Shown here in pieces: positions 1-7,111 of a DNA stretch of 19,962 nt. The notes under the pieces are model-generated. The model did no database searches. It was not told the origin of the DNA and saw only the letters and a program-made list of their open reading frames with translations. Within the stretch, counting starts at the first letter, position 1; each line of letters begins with the position of its first letter. A program made the translations under genes and the position numbers. This DNA comes from Saprospirales bacterium. Its GTDB lineage: Bacteria > Bacteroidota > Bacteroidia > Chitinophagales > Saprospiraceae. The stretch lies in assembly GCA_003448025.1 (NCBI GenBank), contig DLXL01000614.1, positions 3,535 to 23,496 on the forward strand. The letters are read 5' to 3'.

Positions 1-131
1 ACGAAATTAGGCAAAGAATGATTTTGTTTAACATTTTTTAATTATAATAATTAAATTGTTAAACAAAATAGGCTTGCCGTCGTTTCATATATATCAACAA
101 ACTTAACATTCACTTACCAAGCACAAAAACT
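1..131. other. AT-rich upstream region with a large palindrome
   Basis: No gene is visible in these 131 bases. Positions 21-33 and 57-69 form a perfect 13-bp inverted repeat, and inside it lies a second inverted repeat (TTAATTA at 38-44, TAATTAA at 48-54), so most of 21-69 can fold into one long, AT-rich hairpin. It may be the end of a gene to the left of the window or an operator for the FAS1 lipoprotein gene that starts at 132. A possible degenerate -7 box (TAGGCTTG, 69-76) has no convincing -33 partner. Confidence 0.5.
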
Positions 132-1076
132 ATGAAAAAGTTGCTTTTCAGTATGCTCCTTGCCCTCAGCGCTACGCTGGTATTCACCTCTTGTAAAGAA
201 GATGAAGAAAACCTTCCAAAAACCATTGCAGAAACTGCTCAAAACACCAGTAATCTATCCTCATTGGTAGCTGCCCTCAACAGAGCTGGACTGGTAGACG
301 CCCTTAATGGTGATGGTCCGCTCACCGTATTCGCACCAACCAACGAAGCATTCAGTGCATTTCTGTCTGCTAATGGATTTGCTAACCTGGAGGCTGTTCC
401 AGTTAATGTATTACAACAGGTTTTGTTGAACCATGTTGTAGGAGGCGAAATCCGCGCAGCCAATGTACCTGCAGAGGGTTATGTAAAGACGCTCGCTACC
501 TTCGGCAACACTACAAGTAACCTCAGTATTCTGGCTCAAAAAAATGCTTCAGGCGTTAGCATCAACAAAGATGTAAAAGTTACTTCTGCCGATATTTTGG
601 CTTCCAATGGTGTGATTCACGTGGTTGATAAAGTGATTGGTCTGCCAACGGTGGTAAACCATGCCCTGAACAACGACAATTTCAGTATCCTGGTAGCTGC
701 CTTGACTCGTCCGGGTCTGGGAGTAGACTATGTAGATATTCTTTCAGGCGCTGGTCCTTTCACGGTTTTTGCACCAACCAATGCAGCTTTCGCAGCACTT
801 CTTACCGAACTTAACCTGACAAGCTTAGATCAGGTTGACAACGCAACCCTTAATGCGGTACTGCAATACCACGTAGTTAACGGCGCCAATGTATTGGCCG
901 GTCAATTGACCAATGGTCAGGAAGTAACCACTTTCGGAGGTGGTAAATTTTCCATCAACCTGACTGGTGGCGCTAAAATTGTTGATGCCCGTAACCGTAC
1001 CACCAACATCATCATTACTGATGTACAGGGTTCTAACGGTGTGGTACACGCTATTGACCGCGTGATCCTCCCATAA
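132..1076 (+). CDS. Lipoprotein with two fasciclin (FAS1) domains
   Basis: The 314-residue product starts with a lipoprotein signal peptide (basic MKK, hydrophobic stretch, lipobox FTSC), with the predicted lipidated cysteine at residue 21. Two FAS1 domains follow, roughly 33-170 and 175-314. Each shows the family's first conserved box (TVFAPTN around residues 65 and 255), a central HVV motif, and the closing NGVxHxxDxV motif. FAS1 domains mediate adhesion or carbohydrate/protein binding in cell-surface proteins; the ligand here cannot be inferred. The residues right after the cysteine (KEDEE) resemble the lipoprotein export signal known from Capnocytophaga and Flavobacterium, so surface exposure is likely. 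The ATG at 132 is the only start that keeps the whole signal peptide. A strong hairpin follows the stop codon, so the gene is probably monocistronic. Confidence 0.93.
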   Translation: MKKLLFSMLLALSATLVFTSCKEDEENLPKTIAETAQNTSNLSSLVAALNRAGLVDALNGDGPLTVFAPTNEAFSAFLSANGFANLEAVPVNVLQQVLLNHVVGGEIRAANVPAEGYVKTLATFGNTTSNLSILAQKNASGVSINKDVKVTSADILASNGVIHVVDKVIGLPTVVNHALNNDNFSILVAALTRPGLGVDYVDILSGAGPFTVFAPTNAAFAALLTELNLTSLDQVDNATLNAVLQYHVVNGANVLAGQLTNGQEVTTFGGGKFSINLTGGAKIVDARNRTTNIIITDVQGSNGVVHAIDRVILP

Positions 1077-1102
1077 GACTGTTTATTGCACGCTACAACA
1101 TG

Positions 1103-1143
1103 AATGGCCCACAGATTTGATGAATCTGTGGGCCATTTGTTTT
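1103..1143 (+). terminator. Rho-independent terminator after the FAS1 gene
   Basis: A perfect 15-bp inverted repeat (1103-1117 and 1123-1137) with a 5-base loop is followed by a T-rich tail (TTTGTTTTT). It lies 26 bases after the stop codon of the FAS1 gene. It also sits just beyond the 3' end of the convergent coaD gene, but the minus-strand side lacks a T tract, so it would mainly act on the plus strand. Confidence 0.88.
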
Positions 1144-1167
1144 TCTACCATTCAACTGGATCTTTTT

Positions 1168-1635
1168 TCATCCTGGAATAGTAATTTCCTTTGGAATAAA
1201 CGGGGTGGCGTCTGCACCGCCGACGATGATTTCCCTGACAATGGTACTACTTATATGAGAATATTCGGGCTGTGCGATCAAGAAGACCGTTTCAATGCCA
1301 CCTCCTACGATATGGTTCAGTTGGGAAATTGTTTTTTCGTAATCAAAATCAGAGGCATTTCGCAGACCTCTCAACAAATATCGGGCGCCAATGCGTTGAC
1401 AATAATGCGCCGTCAGATTTTGAAAGGAATCCACTTTTATTCGGGGCTCCTTTTGAAACACCTGATACAACCATTCCAGCCGCTGCTCCAATGGAAAGAG
1501 GTATTTTTTTGTACTGTTGATACCTACCGCCACAATTATTTCGTCGAATAATGGGAGTGCTCTTTTTACCAGATCCACATGTCCAATAGTAATCGGATCG
1601 AAGGATCCGGGGAAAACGGCGATCTTTTTTTCCAT
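1168..1635 (-). CDS. coaD: Phosphopantetheine adenylyltransferase (CoaD)
   Basis: This cytoplasmic enzyme transfers AMP from ATP to 4'-phosphopantetheine to make dephospho-CoA, the penultimate step of coenzyme A synthesis. The 155-residue length is close to the usual 160 or so. The nucleotidyltransferase signature GSFDPITIGH is at residues 10-19, with the catalytic histidine at 19. Other family motifs are the RGLRN segment with the following acidic stretch (RNASDFDYE), and the C-terminal ISSTIVRE motif that contacts ATP. The start at 1635 gives the canonical N-terminus (a few residues, then the AVFPGSFDP strand). It converges with the FAS1 gene and diverges from the outer-membrane protein gene at 1821. 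I saw no convincing promoter in its upstream 185 bases, which contain no other gene. Confidence 0.97.
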   Translation of the reverse strand: MEKKIAVFPGSFDPITIGHVDLVKRALPLFDEIIVAVGINSTKKYLFPLEQRLEWLYQVFQKEPRIKVDSFQNLTAHYCQRIGARYLLRGLRNASDFDYEKTISQLNHIVGGGIETVFLIAQPEYSHISSTIVREIIVGGADATPFIPKEITIPG

Positions 1636-1748
1636 AGAATGCTTGTTTTGGGTTGTTCAGGCGAATCAGGTAGTATTTAGGGGGGCTAAGGTGAGAAAAA
1701 GATGGATACTGCACATGAAAATTGCATGAAAACCAAGGGTTAAAAAAG

Positions 1749-1778
1749 TTGACAGAACTATTTTACTTGGTAAATTTG
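1749..1778 (+). promoter_or_regulatory. Bacteroidota-type sigma-A promoter for the gene at 1821
   Basis: TTG at 1749-1751 and TAAATTTG at 1771-1778 match the Bacteroidota vegetative promoter consensus (-33 TTG, -7 TAnnTTTG) with 19 bases between the elements. This predicts transcription starting near 1783-1786, about 35 bases before the ATG at 1821. Confidence 0.75.
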
Positions 1779-1820
1779 CCCTGAATTTATTCACCACACT
1801 TAAAACAACCTACATTTACA

Positions 1821-2318
1821 ATGAAAAAACTCTTATTTGCCCTTGCCGTAGTAATATGCTGCGTATTCACGGCTCAAGGCCAAAGCACTTACAAAACATC
1901 CGTTGGTCTACGGTTTGGGTACCCGCTTTCAGTCAGTTTGAAACACTTTTTGAATGAAAAAAACGCCTTGGAAGGTTTTATTGGGTATCGTCGTTGGAGT
2001 GTTTATGCTTCAGACTTCCGCGTTGGTGGACTCTTTTTAGTACACAACCCAATCACATCAGTAGAAGGTTTGCAATGGTATTATGGTGGTGGTGCTACAG
2101 CCATTTTTTGGAACTATGATGACCTCTTTTATGCTAACGATGACTATGGCAGCTTAAATGTTGGCATTATGGGCGCAATAGGTCTGGACTACAAATTTGC
2201 CGACTTACCACTTTACCTCTCTGTTGACTGGGTACCAACCTTTGTTATTGGCCGAGGTGCCTATGACGGGTTCCGGGCAGATGCTGGCGCTTTGAGCGCT
2301 CGCTACACGCTCAAATAG
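1821..2318 (+). CDS. Small predicted outer-membrane beta-barrel protein
   Basis: The 165-residue product begins with a clear Sec signal peptide (MKKLLFALAVVICCVFTAQG, cleavage around residue 20). The mature part is rich in aromatic and glycine residues in alternating polar/hydrophobic strands (for example the stretches around GLRFGYPLSVSLKHF, GGGATAIFWNY and LYLSVDWVPTFVIG). It ends in a strand with a near-terminal aromatic residue (RYTLK). This is the pattern of a small outer-membrane barrel, probably around eight strands. I do not recognise a named family, and substrate or role cannot be stated. It has its own promoter and terminator, so it is probably a single-gene unit. Confidence 0.8.
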   Translation: MKKLLFALAVVICCVFTAQGQSTYKTSVGLRFGYPLSVSLKHFLNEKNALEGFIGYRRWSVYASDFRVGGLFLVHNPITSVEGLQWYYGGGATAIFWNYDDLFYANDDYGSLNVGIMGAIGLDYKFADLPLYLSVDWVPTFVIGRGAYDGFRADAGALSARYTLK

Positions 2319-2335
2319 TCATTCAGTACAGGTAC

Positions 2336-2373
2336 AAAAAAAGCCCGGCAGTAATCACTGTCGGGCTTTTTTT
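2336..2373. terminator. Bidirectional terminator between convergent genes
   Basis: A run of A, then GCCCGGCAGT (2343-2352), a 4-base loop and ACTGTCGGGC (2357-2366), then seven T. The stem has one G-T wobble. The A and T runs on both sides give a T tract on either strand, so it can stop both the outer-membrane protein gene (+) and the CxxC protein gene (-), whose stop codon is at 2391. Confidence 0.92.
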
Positions 2374-2390
2374 GTGCGTATCCGGAAATT

Positions 2391-2669
2391 TTATTCATAC
2401 CGGGCAAAATCTTCTTCAGACATATCTGTTACCTGCTCCTTTTCCATTCTACGATTGCGCCACCACCAGTAGCCGATACAGCCAACGAGCAGATAAGGAA
2501 TCGACAGCATATACAAGATACCGTTGTTCAGCCCTTTAGGATCTCCCCCACCCTGCCTTAAATTGGCCTCAGCAGCACCCTTACACATAGCACATTGTGC
2601 GTGAGCATCCAGGGGCAGAAAAAACGCCAACAAAAGAACCAAAACGATGTAAAAAAGACTGTTTTTCAT
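2391..2669 (-). CDS. Small membrane protein with periplasmic CxxC motif
   Basis: The 92-residue product has an N-terminal signal sequence ending in AHA-Q (about residues 1-25). It is followed at once by a CAMC motif (Cys26 and Cys29), a short glycine-rich linker, one membrane helix (about 49-70) and a charged, acidic cytoplasmic tail. The CxxC pair lacks a following histidine, so it is not a c-type heme site. It would lie just outside the membrane and could bind copper or act as a redox pair. It is the third gene after the SCO-like and DUF420 genes, which points to oxidase assembly. That role is inferred from position; I do not recognise a named family. The gene ends 18 bases before the shared terminator. 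Confidence 0.85.
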   Translation of the reverse strand: MKNSLFYIVLVLLLAFFLPLDAHAQCAMCKGAAEANLRQGGGDPKGLNNGILYMLSIPYLLVGCIGYWWWRNRRMEKEQVTDMSEEDFARYE

Positions 2670-2689
2670 AACGAGCTATTTTCTTGTTA

Positions 2690-2697
2690 CAAAATTA
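2690..2697 (-). promoter_or_regulatory. Possible -7 box for the CxxC protein gene
   Basis: On the minus strand these bases read TAATTTTG, a full match to the Bacteroidota TAnnTTTG element, 20 bases before the start codon at 2669. No TTG is found at the expected -33 distance, so this may be only a chance match in an AT-rich spacer. Confidence 0.25.
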
Positions 2698-2716
2698 AGA
2701 CTTGTAAGGTTAAAAC

Positions 2717-3244
2717 CTAATAATAAGGTTTGAGCATCAGGTAGCAAATTGGGCCGGTAATGGCTACGTACAACCATAGCGGGAACACCCACCTGGCCAT
2801 TTTTTTATGCCTTTCAAACTGGTTTGTATACGCTCGGGTGAATGTAAACAGCACAAAAGGCAGAATAACTGCCGCAAGAATAACGTGGGTGATTAAGAGA
2901 AAGAAATAAATCATCCTCATAGTTCCTTCACCACCATACTTCGTTTCAGGGGTAGTGAAGTGATACAACACATAAGACAGCAGGAATAAAGCGGAAGTGG
3001 CCATAGCCAGGTAAATGGCTTTTCTGTGTTGTTCTACCCTGCCGTTTTTGATGTGCCAGAAAGCAATCAACAGAATAATCGCCGTTACAGCATTCAATGA
3101 CGCATGAAATGGGGGCAGAAAACGGAAGTCTACACCCAGATCAAATTTATACTGCCGCATTAAGCCAACCAATAACAGTACAGCTGCTGATACTACATAA
3201 GCCCATTTATTGAGCTTTTTCTCCAAGGCAATGTTTGGTGTCAT
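2717..3244 (-). CDS. DUF420 family membrane protein (CtaM/YozB-like)
   Basis: The 175-residue product is almost entirely membrane helices, about five in all: near 14-29, 43-64, 77-95, 110-130 and 150-170. Conserved-looking histidines sit at helix edges (PPFHASLN, HRKAIYLA, YHFTT, THV, HKKMARWVFPLWLY). This pattern fits DUF420, the family of Bacillus YozB and Staphylococcus CtaM. CtaM is needed to mature an aa3-type oxidase. Here the protein probably helps assemble the oxidase encoded just upstream. It follows the SCO-like gene by 12 bases, so the two are surely cotranscribed. The family call is from pattern and context; the biochemical step is unknown. Confidence 0.85.
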   Translation of the reverse strand: MTPNIALEKKLNKWAYVVSAAVLLLVGLMRQYKFDLGVDFRFLPPFHASLNAVTAIILLIAFWHIKNGRVEQHRKAIYLAMATSALFLLSYVLYHFTTPETKYGGEGTMRMIYFFLLITHVILAAVILPFVLFTFTRAYTNQFERHKKMARWVFPLWLYVAITGPICYLMLKPYY

Positions 3245-3256
3245 GAAATATACTAT

Positions 3257-3904
3257 TTACTTTACAGGTAGCATGATAGCAATTTGTTGCACCATACGTT
3301 CCACCTGTTTTTCATCAAGAGCATTGTAAAAGCATCGAATTTGACCGGTTGCATCAGCTAATGCGTATACACGTTTATGTTCTTTGGCTTTCCTGTCCAG
3401 AACAAACTTTTCATAACCATTGTTCAGGATGGTCCCCCATGAACCGAGCCCACCGGTTTGAACCCAGGTAGCATAATCAATACTTGGAATTTTCTGAATC
3501 TCTGACCTGAACTCAGCCGTACCACCTTCGTAAACCATGACGATTTTGAAAAATGGTCTTGGCGTTCCGTCGCTCATTTTACCAAACTGATCATACAGCC
3601 TTTTATTGGTGTCCAAGATTTGTTTGTTCTCCTCGGTAAGATCAGGATCAGCTCCAAAATTATGGATAACACATACACTTTCTGCCAATTGGTTCTCTTT
3701 GGTGCCATCCGGATAAATGATGTAAGCGCCGCGTATCTGGCCGAAGGAACCAAGTTCAGCGAGTGCATCTTTGCGCCATTCCAAGCCATTTTTAAGGTAT
3801 ATCCAGGAGATCGCAGGAAATACACCCAATACAACTACCATGGCAATTGCCAACAATATTTTTCTGCTCTTTGAAGGCGGCTTAGGTTGTTTTTGTTCAC
3901 TCAT
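3257..3904 (-). CDS. SCO1/SenC-like thioredoxin-fold protein lacking CxxxC
   Basis: The 215-residue product has a basic N-terminus, a membrane anchor at about 15-36, and a periplasmic domain. The domain's layout follows SCO copper chaperones: an entry strand with IYPDGT, the strand where the metal site would be (about 74-84), an alpha helix, a second strand (FFKIVMVYEGG), and the closing strand-helix ALADATGQIRCFYNALDEKQV at about 181-201. SCO proteins carry CxxxC plus a distal histidine to load the CuA site of subunit II. Here the segment reads SVCVIHNFG with a single cysteine (78); the only other cysteine is 191. Classic copper binding is therefore doubtful. It begins the assembly unit with the DUF420 and CxxC genes. 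SCO kinship is inferred from fold pattern and neighbourhood. Confidence 0.75.
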   Translation of the reverse strand: MSEQKQPKPPSKSRKILLAIAMVVVLGVFPAISWIYLKNGLEWRKDALAELGSFGQIRGAYIIYPDGTKENQLAESVCVIHNFGADPDLTEENKQILDTNKRLYDQFGKMSDGTPRPFFKIVMVYEGGTAEFRSEIQKIPSIDYATWVQTGGLGSWGTILNNGYEKFVLDRKAKEHKRVYALADATGQIRCFYNALDEKQVERMVQQIAIMLPVK

Positions 3905-3957
3905 GTTTTAATAAAGACTCCGATTTAGTGAATCAATTGTTGATTTTTCCGTTAAAC

Positions 3958-3990
3958 AAAAAAGGCGTGGAGTTGTTCCGCGCCTTTTTT
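3958..3990 (-). terminator. Terminator at the end of the act-cox operon
   Basis: A 14-bp inverted repeat (3958-3971 and 3977-3990, one G-T wobble) with a 5-base loop lies just after the subunit IV stop codon. On the minus strand the stem ends in a T run that continues into TTTTTTGTTT. It separates the long respiratory unit from the SCO-like assembly genes, whose own promoter I could not identify in 3905-3957. Confidence 0.85.
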
Positions 3991-3993
3991 GTT

Positions 3994-4428
3994 TTATCCC
4001 CTCATGGTACCGTCTAACCAATAACCTGTTGGTTTGGCGGAAGGCGCAGGTTGGACCACTTCCTGGTTCTTTTGTTTGATTTGTTCTCTGGCAGCGCCCC
4101 AGCGCCCACCTTCCTGGAAAAAGGCAATGATTGCCCAAACCAGCAAAAGCATAGGTAACAATACACTGAGCACAAGGCCTTTCACTTCGTGCGACATGTG
4201 CATAAAAAAGAACACAATGAAATAGGCCTTGTATAAACTGGCGCCGATCATAGCCAGCATATAGATAGCCTGGCCGATGCCACCATCCTTTCCAAAGGTA
4301 ATACTGGGAACGATATGTCCTTTAGCAAACAATGCGAATACTACTTCTACAATAGTAATGATACCCAGAAGCTTCAGTCCGTAGAATACAAGTTTCTTCT
4401 GGTCTTCGTATGATTGATGTGCAGCCAT
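3994..4428 (-). CDS. ctaF: Cytochrome c oxidase subunit IV (prokaryotic type)
   Basis: The 144-residue small subunit of the A-type heme-copper oxidase has three membrane helices, at about 13-35, 54-75 and 83-103. It includes the family-typical segment KAYFIVFFFMHM at the end of helix 2. In prokaryotic oxidases this subunit stabilises the complex and holds no redox cofactor. The C-terminal 40 residues are a polar, proline-containing tail. It is the last gene of the main operon, 102 bases after subunit III and directly before the terminator. The match to the prokaryotic COX4 family rests on size, topology and position. Confidence 0.9.
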   Translation of the reverse strand: MAAHQSYEDQKKLVFYGLKLLGIITIVEVVFALFAKGHIVPSITFGKDGGIGQAIYMLAMIGASLYKAYFIVFFFMHMSHEVKGLVLSVLLPMLLLVWAIIAFFQEGGRWGAAREQIKQKNQEVVQPAPSAKPTGYWLDGTMRG

Positions 4429-4530
4429 GGCTGAGTTGTTTAAATCTTTGAATGAATCAAGTTATTGATTTGAACCGTCGTGTCTGAGAACAGGAGACGA
4501 CACAAATGATTGCTGACAAGTGCTGGAATA

Positions 4531-5415
4531 TTACAGAAGGTAGAACACCAGGAACACGAATACCCAAACCAAGTCTACAAAGTGCCAGTAAAGGCCAATC
4601 TTTTCTACCATTTCATAACCATTTTTGCGGGAGGCATACAATCCGCTCATCGCATTGATCATAATAATAGTAAGGAAAGCCACACCGGAGAATACGTGAA
4701 AACCGTGGAAACCGGTAATGAAGAAAAACAGTGCTCCGAATGCTTTTGGACCTTCTTCTACCTGTACTGTTTGTCCGGCGTAAGCGCCTGATGTATACCG
4801 CACGTATTTTTTCTCCAACTCAACCTTACCATCATGTTCGTGGCCGTGGAGCAAGTAGGATTGATCCTTTTTAACATTTACAGGTGCGCCATTCTCCATA
4901 ATTTCCTTGCCACTGGCATCAACCATTACACCGTCTGCAATGTAACGTCCGAATGGGTTGCGGTTTACAGAAACATTTTCATATTTGATCAGAACGGTCC
5001 ATTCGTATGCCTGGCTTCCAAGGAAAGTAGCGCCACCCAGGATTGTCAGGAACATCCAAAACACAACACCACGTTTGTTTTCGCGGTGCCCTTCCTGTAC
5101 GGCACGAACCATCGTCACAGAACTGAAGATCAGGACGAAAGTCATGAATGTTACGAACACCAAAGGCCAGTGGGCTTTTACAAATGGGAAAGAAGCAAAC
5201 ACAAAATCCGGTTCCGGCCAGGTAGGCATACTGAAACGGATTGCGCCGTAAGCAATCAAAAAGCCTGCAAAGGTGAATGCGTCAGACACGAGGAAATACC
5301 ACATCATCAGCTTGCCATAGCTGGCTTTCATCGGCTCTTTCCCACCGTCCCACAGATTCCCGTCCGGGCCGTGCTCATGTGTCTCGTGTGCGTGTGAAAC
5401 AGAAGTTTCTGCCAT
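4531..5415 (-). CDS. ctaE: Cytochrome c oxidase subunit III
   Basis: I start this at the ATG at 5415 (294 residues, MAETSV); a TTG nine bases upstream is possible but less likely. The protein has five membrane helices (about 35-59, 83-106, 116-139, 225-256 and 268-294), the short form of subunit III. The helix with the conserved glutamate (SQAYEW) and the closing motif YWHFVDLVWVFVF are present. Subunit III carries no metal but supports proton uptake and stability. A polar insertion of about 80 residues (144-223), containing a HGHEH cluster, separates helices 3 and 4. The N-terminus is also histidine-rich (HAHETHEH). It directly follows a second, shorter subunit III paralogue. Confidence 0.94.
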   Translation of the reverse strand: MAETSVSHAHETHEHGPDGNLWDGGKEPMKASYGKLMMWYFLVSDAFTFAGFLIAYGAIRFSMPTWPEPDFVFASFPFVKAHWPLVFVTFMTFVLIFSSVTMVRAVQEGHRENKRGVVFWMFLTILGGATFLGSQAYEWTVLIKYENVSVNRNPFGRYIADGVMVDASGKEIMENGAPVNVKKDQSYLLHGHEHDGKVELEKKYVRYTSGAYAGQTVQVEEGPKAFGALFFFITGFHGFHVFSGVAFLTIIMINAMSGLYASRKNGYEMVEKIGLYWHFVDLVWVFVFLVFYLL

Positions 5416-5488
5416 GATAGTCAATAAGTTATTAGATCAAGATTGAGGAACAAAGCAAAAAAAACTGCCTTATCCACTGTCCGAATTG

Positions 5489-6064
5489 TTAAGATTGAAG
5501 CATGAAGAACACCATGAGATAAACCCAGAGAATGTCCACAAAATGCCAGTACTGTACCACCAAATCAAAACGTTGTTTCCGGCGAAGCGTTGGCTTAAAC
5601 GGCAAAATGAATGCGTGTGTAAGTGCAACCGTCAATGCTCCGATTCCACCCAACACGTGAGCGGCATGAAGCCCGGAAATAACATAAATGAATGAACTGG
5701 ATGGATTTACGGTAAAGGTTGCGCCCATATTATTAAGCGCTTCCCAACCCACATATTGCATCACCACAAAAGCCAAACCCAACACAAAAGTTGCTATCAA
5801 CATCCCCTTATACTGCTGCTCTTTCCCTTGTTTAAATCCAGAAAATGCCAAATGAATGGTCACACTACTAAGCAAGATAATCACAGTACTGACCATAAAG
5901 ACATCCGGCAACTTGAATTCAAGCCAGTTTCCGGCTGCTCTTCTCACCACATAAGCACTTGTGAAAGCCCCGAACATCATGATGATGGATCCGATGGCCA
6001 CCCACAATGCCAATTTATGCGGATGTATTTTGCTTTGGTTATATTCTTGCCTTAACGCGGCCAT
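5489..6064 (-). CDS. Second subunit III-like heme-copper oxidase protein
   Basis: Starting at the ATG at 6064 (a TTG at 6070 is an alternative), the 191-residue product has five membrane helices. It keeps the subunit III landmarks: a glutamate in the third helix (YVGWEAL), the GLHAAHVLGG segment of the fourth helix, and the terminal YWHFVDILWVYLMVF motif. It is clearly a paralogue of the larger subunit III encoded next to it, but lacks that protein's long polar insertion and histidine-rich N-terminus. Both probably join the same oxidase, or one is an assembly or regulatory form. It lies 64 bases after ctaB and 73 bases before the other copy. Confidence 0.92.
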   Translation of the reverse strand: MAALRQEYNQSKIHPHKLALWVAIGSIIMMFGAFTSAYVVRRAAGNWLEFKLPDVFMVSTVIILLSSVTIHLAFSGFKQGKEQQYKGMLIATFVLGLAFVVMQYVGWEALNNMGATFTVNPSSSFIYVISGLHAAHVLGGIGALTVALTHAFILPFKPTLRRKQRFDLVVQYWHFVDILWVYLMVFFMLQS

Positions 6065-6128
6065 GTTCAAATAATTAAAGGAAACCCTTTCTTTCCAGAT
6101 TGATTCCCAGGTTAACGTGGATGCAAAC

Positions 6129-7037
6129 TCAAAAAAGTTTGTCCAGCAAAATCACGATCAAAGAAAGCGGCAAATGCAGAAATGAAACAAACATCTGCTT
6201 TCTCGCTGCTCCTCTTTCACAGGTTTTGTACAACTTCCAGCACTGTATGGCCCAATAAATATTAAGCACTATAAGTACCAGACTCGCCCATAAACCAACA
6301 TAACCCAAAACATAACTCAAGGTCGCACTTCCAACCATCAACAGGCAAAATATAAAGGATAAAAAACCAGTAGTTTGATCCTTTTCCCCATTTTTGGATG
6401 GAAGGAGATAAAATCCAGCCTTCTTATAATCTTCATCCGCCAGCCAGGCCACTGCCCAGAAATGCGGAAATTGCCAAAGAAACTGAAGCGCAAATAACAT
6501 CCAGGCAGTTGGTGAAATATACCCTTCATAAGCTACACACCCAATAATCAGAGGTAACGCTCCCGGTATTGCCCCAACAGCAACTGATAAGGATGTGGAA
6601 CGCTTCATCGGAGTATATACAAAAGCATAACTGATCAAGGATAACGTTCCCAGGAATCCGGTTAGCGGATTGAAAACCGATAATATCGTAATTCCAAATA
6701 ACGCCATCACCCCTGCCAGTAATACTGCTGTACTCACACTCATTCTGCCTGTAACCACCGGCCGGTTTGCCGTTCGGGGCATCAACCGGTCGAAATCACG
6801 CTCAAGTACCTGATTTAGCGCGTTAGCAGAGCCTGTTACCAGAAACCCACCAACTGCGAGTAATAACATTGCCCCCCAATTCACTTCACCATTGGTAACA
6901 ATGGCATACGACATTACAGCTGAGAAAAGAACCAGTAACGTCAACTTAAATTTGACCAACAAGCCGAAATCTGTAACCGCCTGCCTGGTACCCTCCAAAA
7001 CTGAAATCTGTTTAACGTCGTTGCGCTGCATTCCCAT
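6129..7037 (-). CDS. ctaB: Protoheme IX farnesyltransferase (heme O synthase)
   Basis: This integral membrane enzyme attaches a farnesyl group to heme B to give heme O, the precursor of heme A used by subunit I. The 302-residue length and hydrophobic multi-helix profile fit the family (UbiA-type prenyltransferase fold, usually about nine helices). The first diphosphate/Mg-binding region is visible as NQVLERDFDRLMPRT (about residues 75-89), followed by the conserved NRPVVTGR. The second polar loop contains WLADEDYKKAGFYLLP. The first ATG at 7037 is used; another lies two codons later. Its place between subunits I and III is common in oxidase operons. No ctaA for the next step (heme O to heme A) is in the window. 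Confidence 0.97.
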   Translation of the reverse strand: MGMQRNDVKQISVLEGTRQAVTDFGLLVKFKLTLLVLFSAVMSYAIVTNGEVNWGAMLLLAVGGFLVTGSANALNQVLERDFDRLMPRTANRPVVTGRMSVSTAVLLAGVMALFGITILSVFNPLTGFLGTLSLISYAFVYTPMKRSTSLSVAVGAIPGALPLIIGCVAYEGYISPTAWMLFALQFLWQFPHFWAVAWLADEDYKKAGFYLLPSKNGEKDQTTGFLSFIFCLLMVGSATLSYVLGYVGLWASLVLIVLNIYWAIQCWKLYKTCERGAARKQMFVSFLHLPLSLIVILLDKLF

Positions 7038-7111
7038 TGATGTATCGGACTAACAAGCCCGGTTGTTGTGATTCAATGCTATTTACCAGGTTTTTCGTTT
7101 GTTCTGATTGA

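Noticed and set aside
4478..4503. Inverted repeat GTCGT...ACGAC upstream of subunit IV
   Set aside because: Only five bases pair cleanly and the rest is mismatched. There is no T tract, and the genes on both sides look cotranscribed.
5415..5424. TTG start for subunit III at 5424
   Set aside because: An ATG three codons later gives a natural N-terminus, and the TTG adds only three residues. The same reasoning moves the second subunit III start from 6070 (TTG) to 6064 (ATG).
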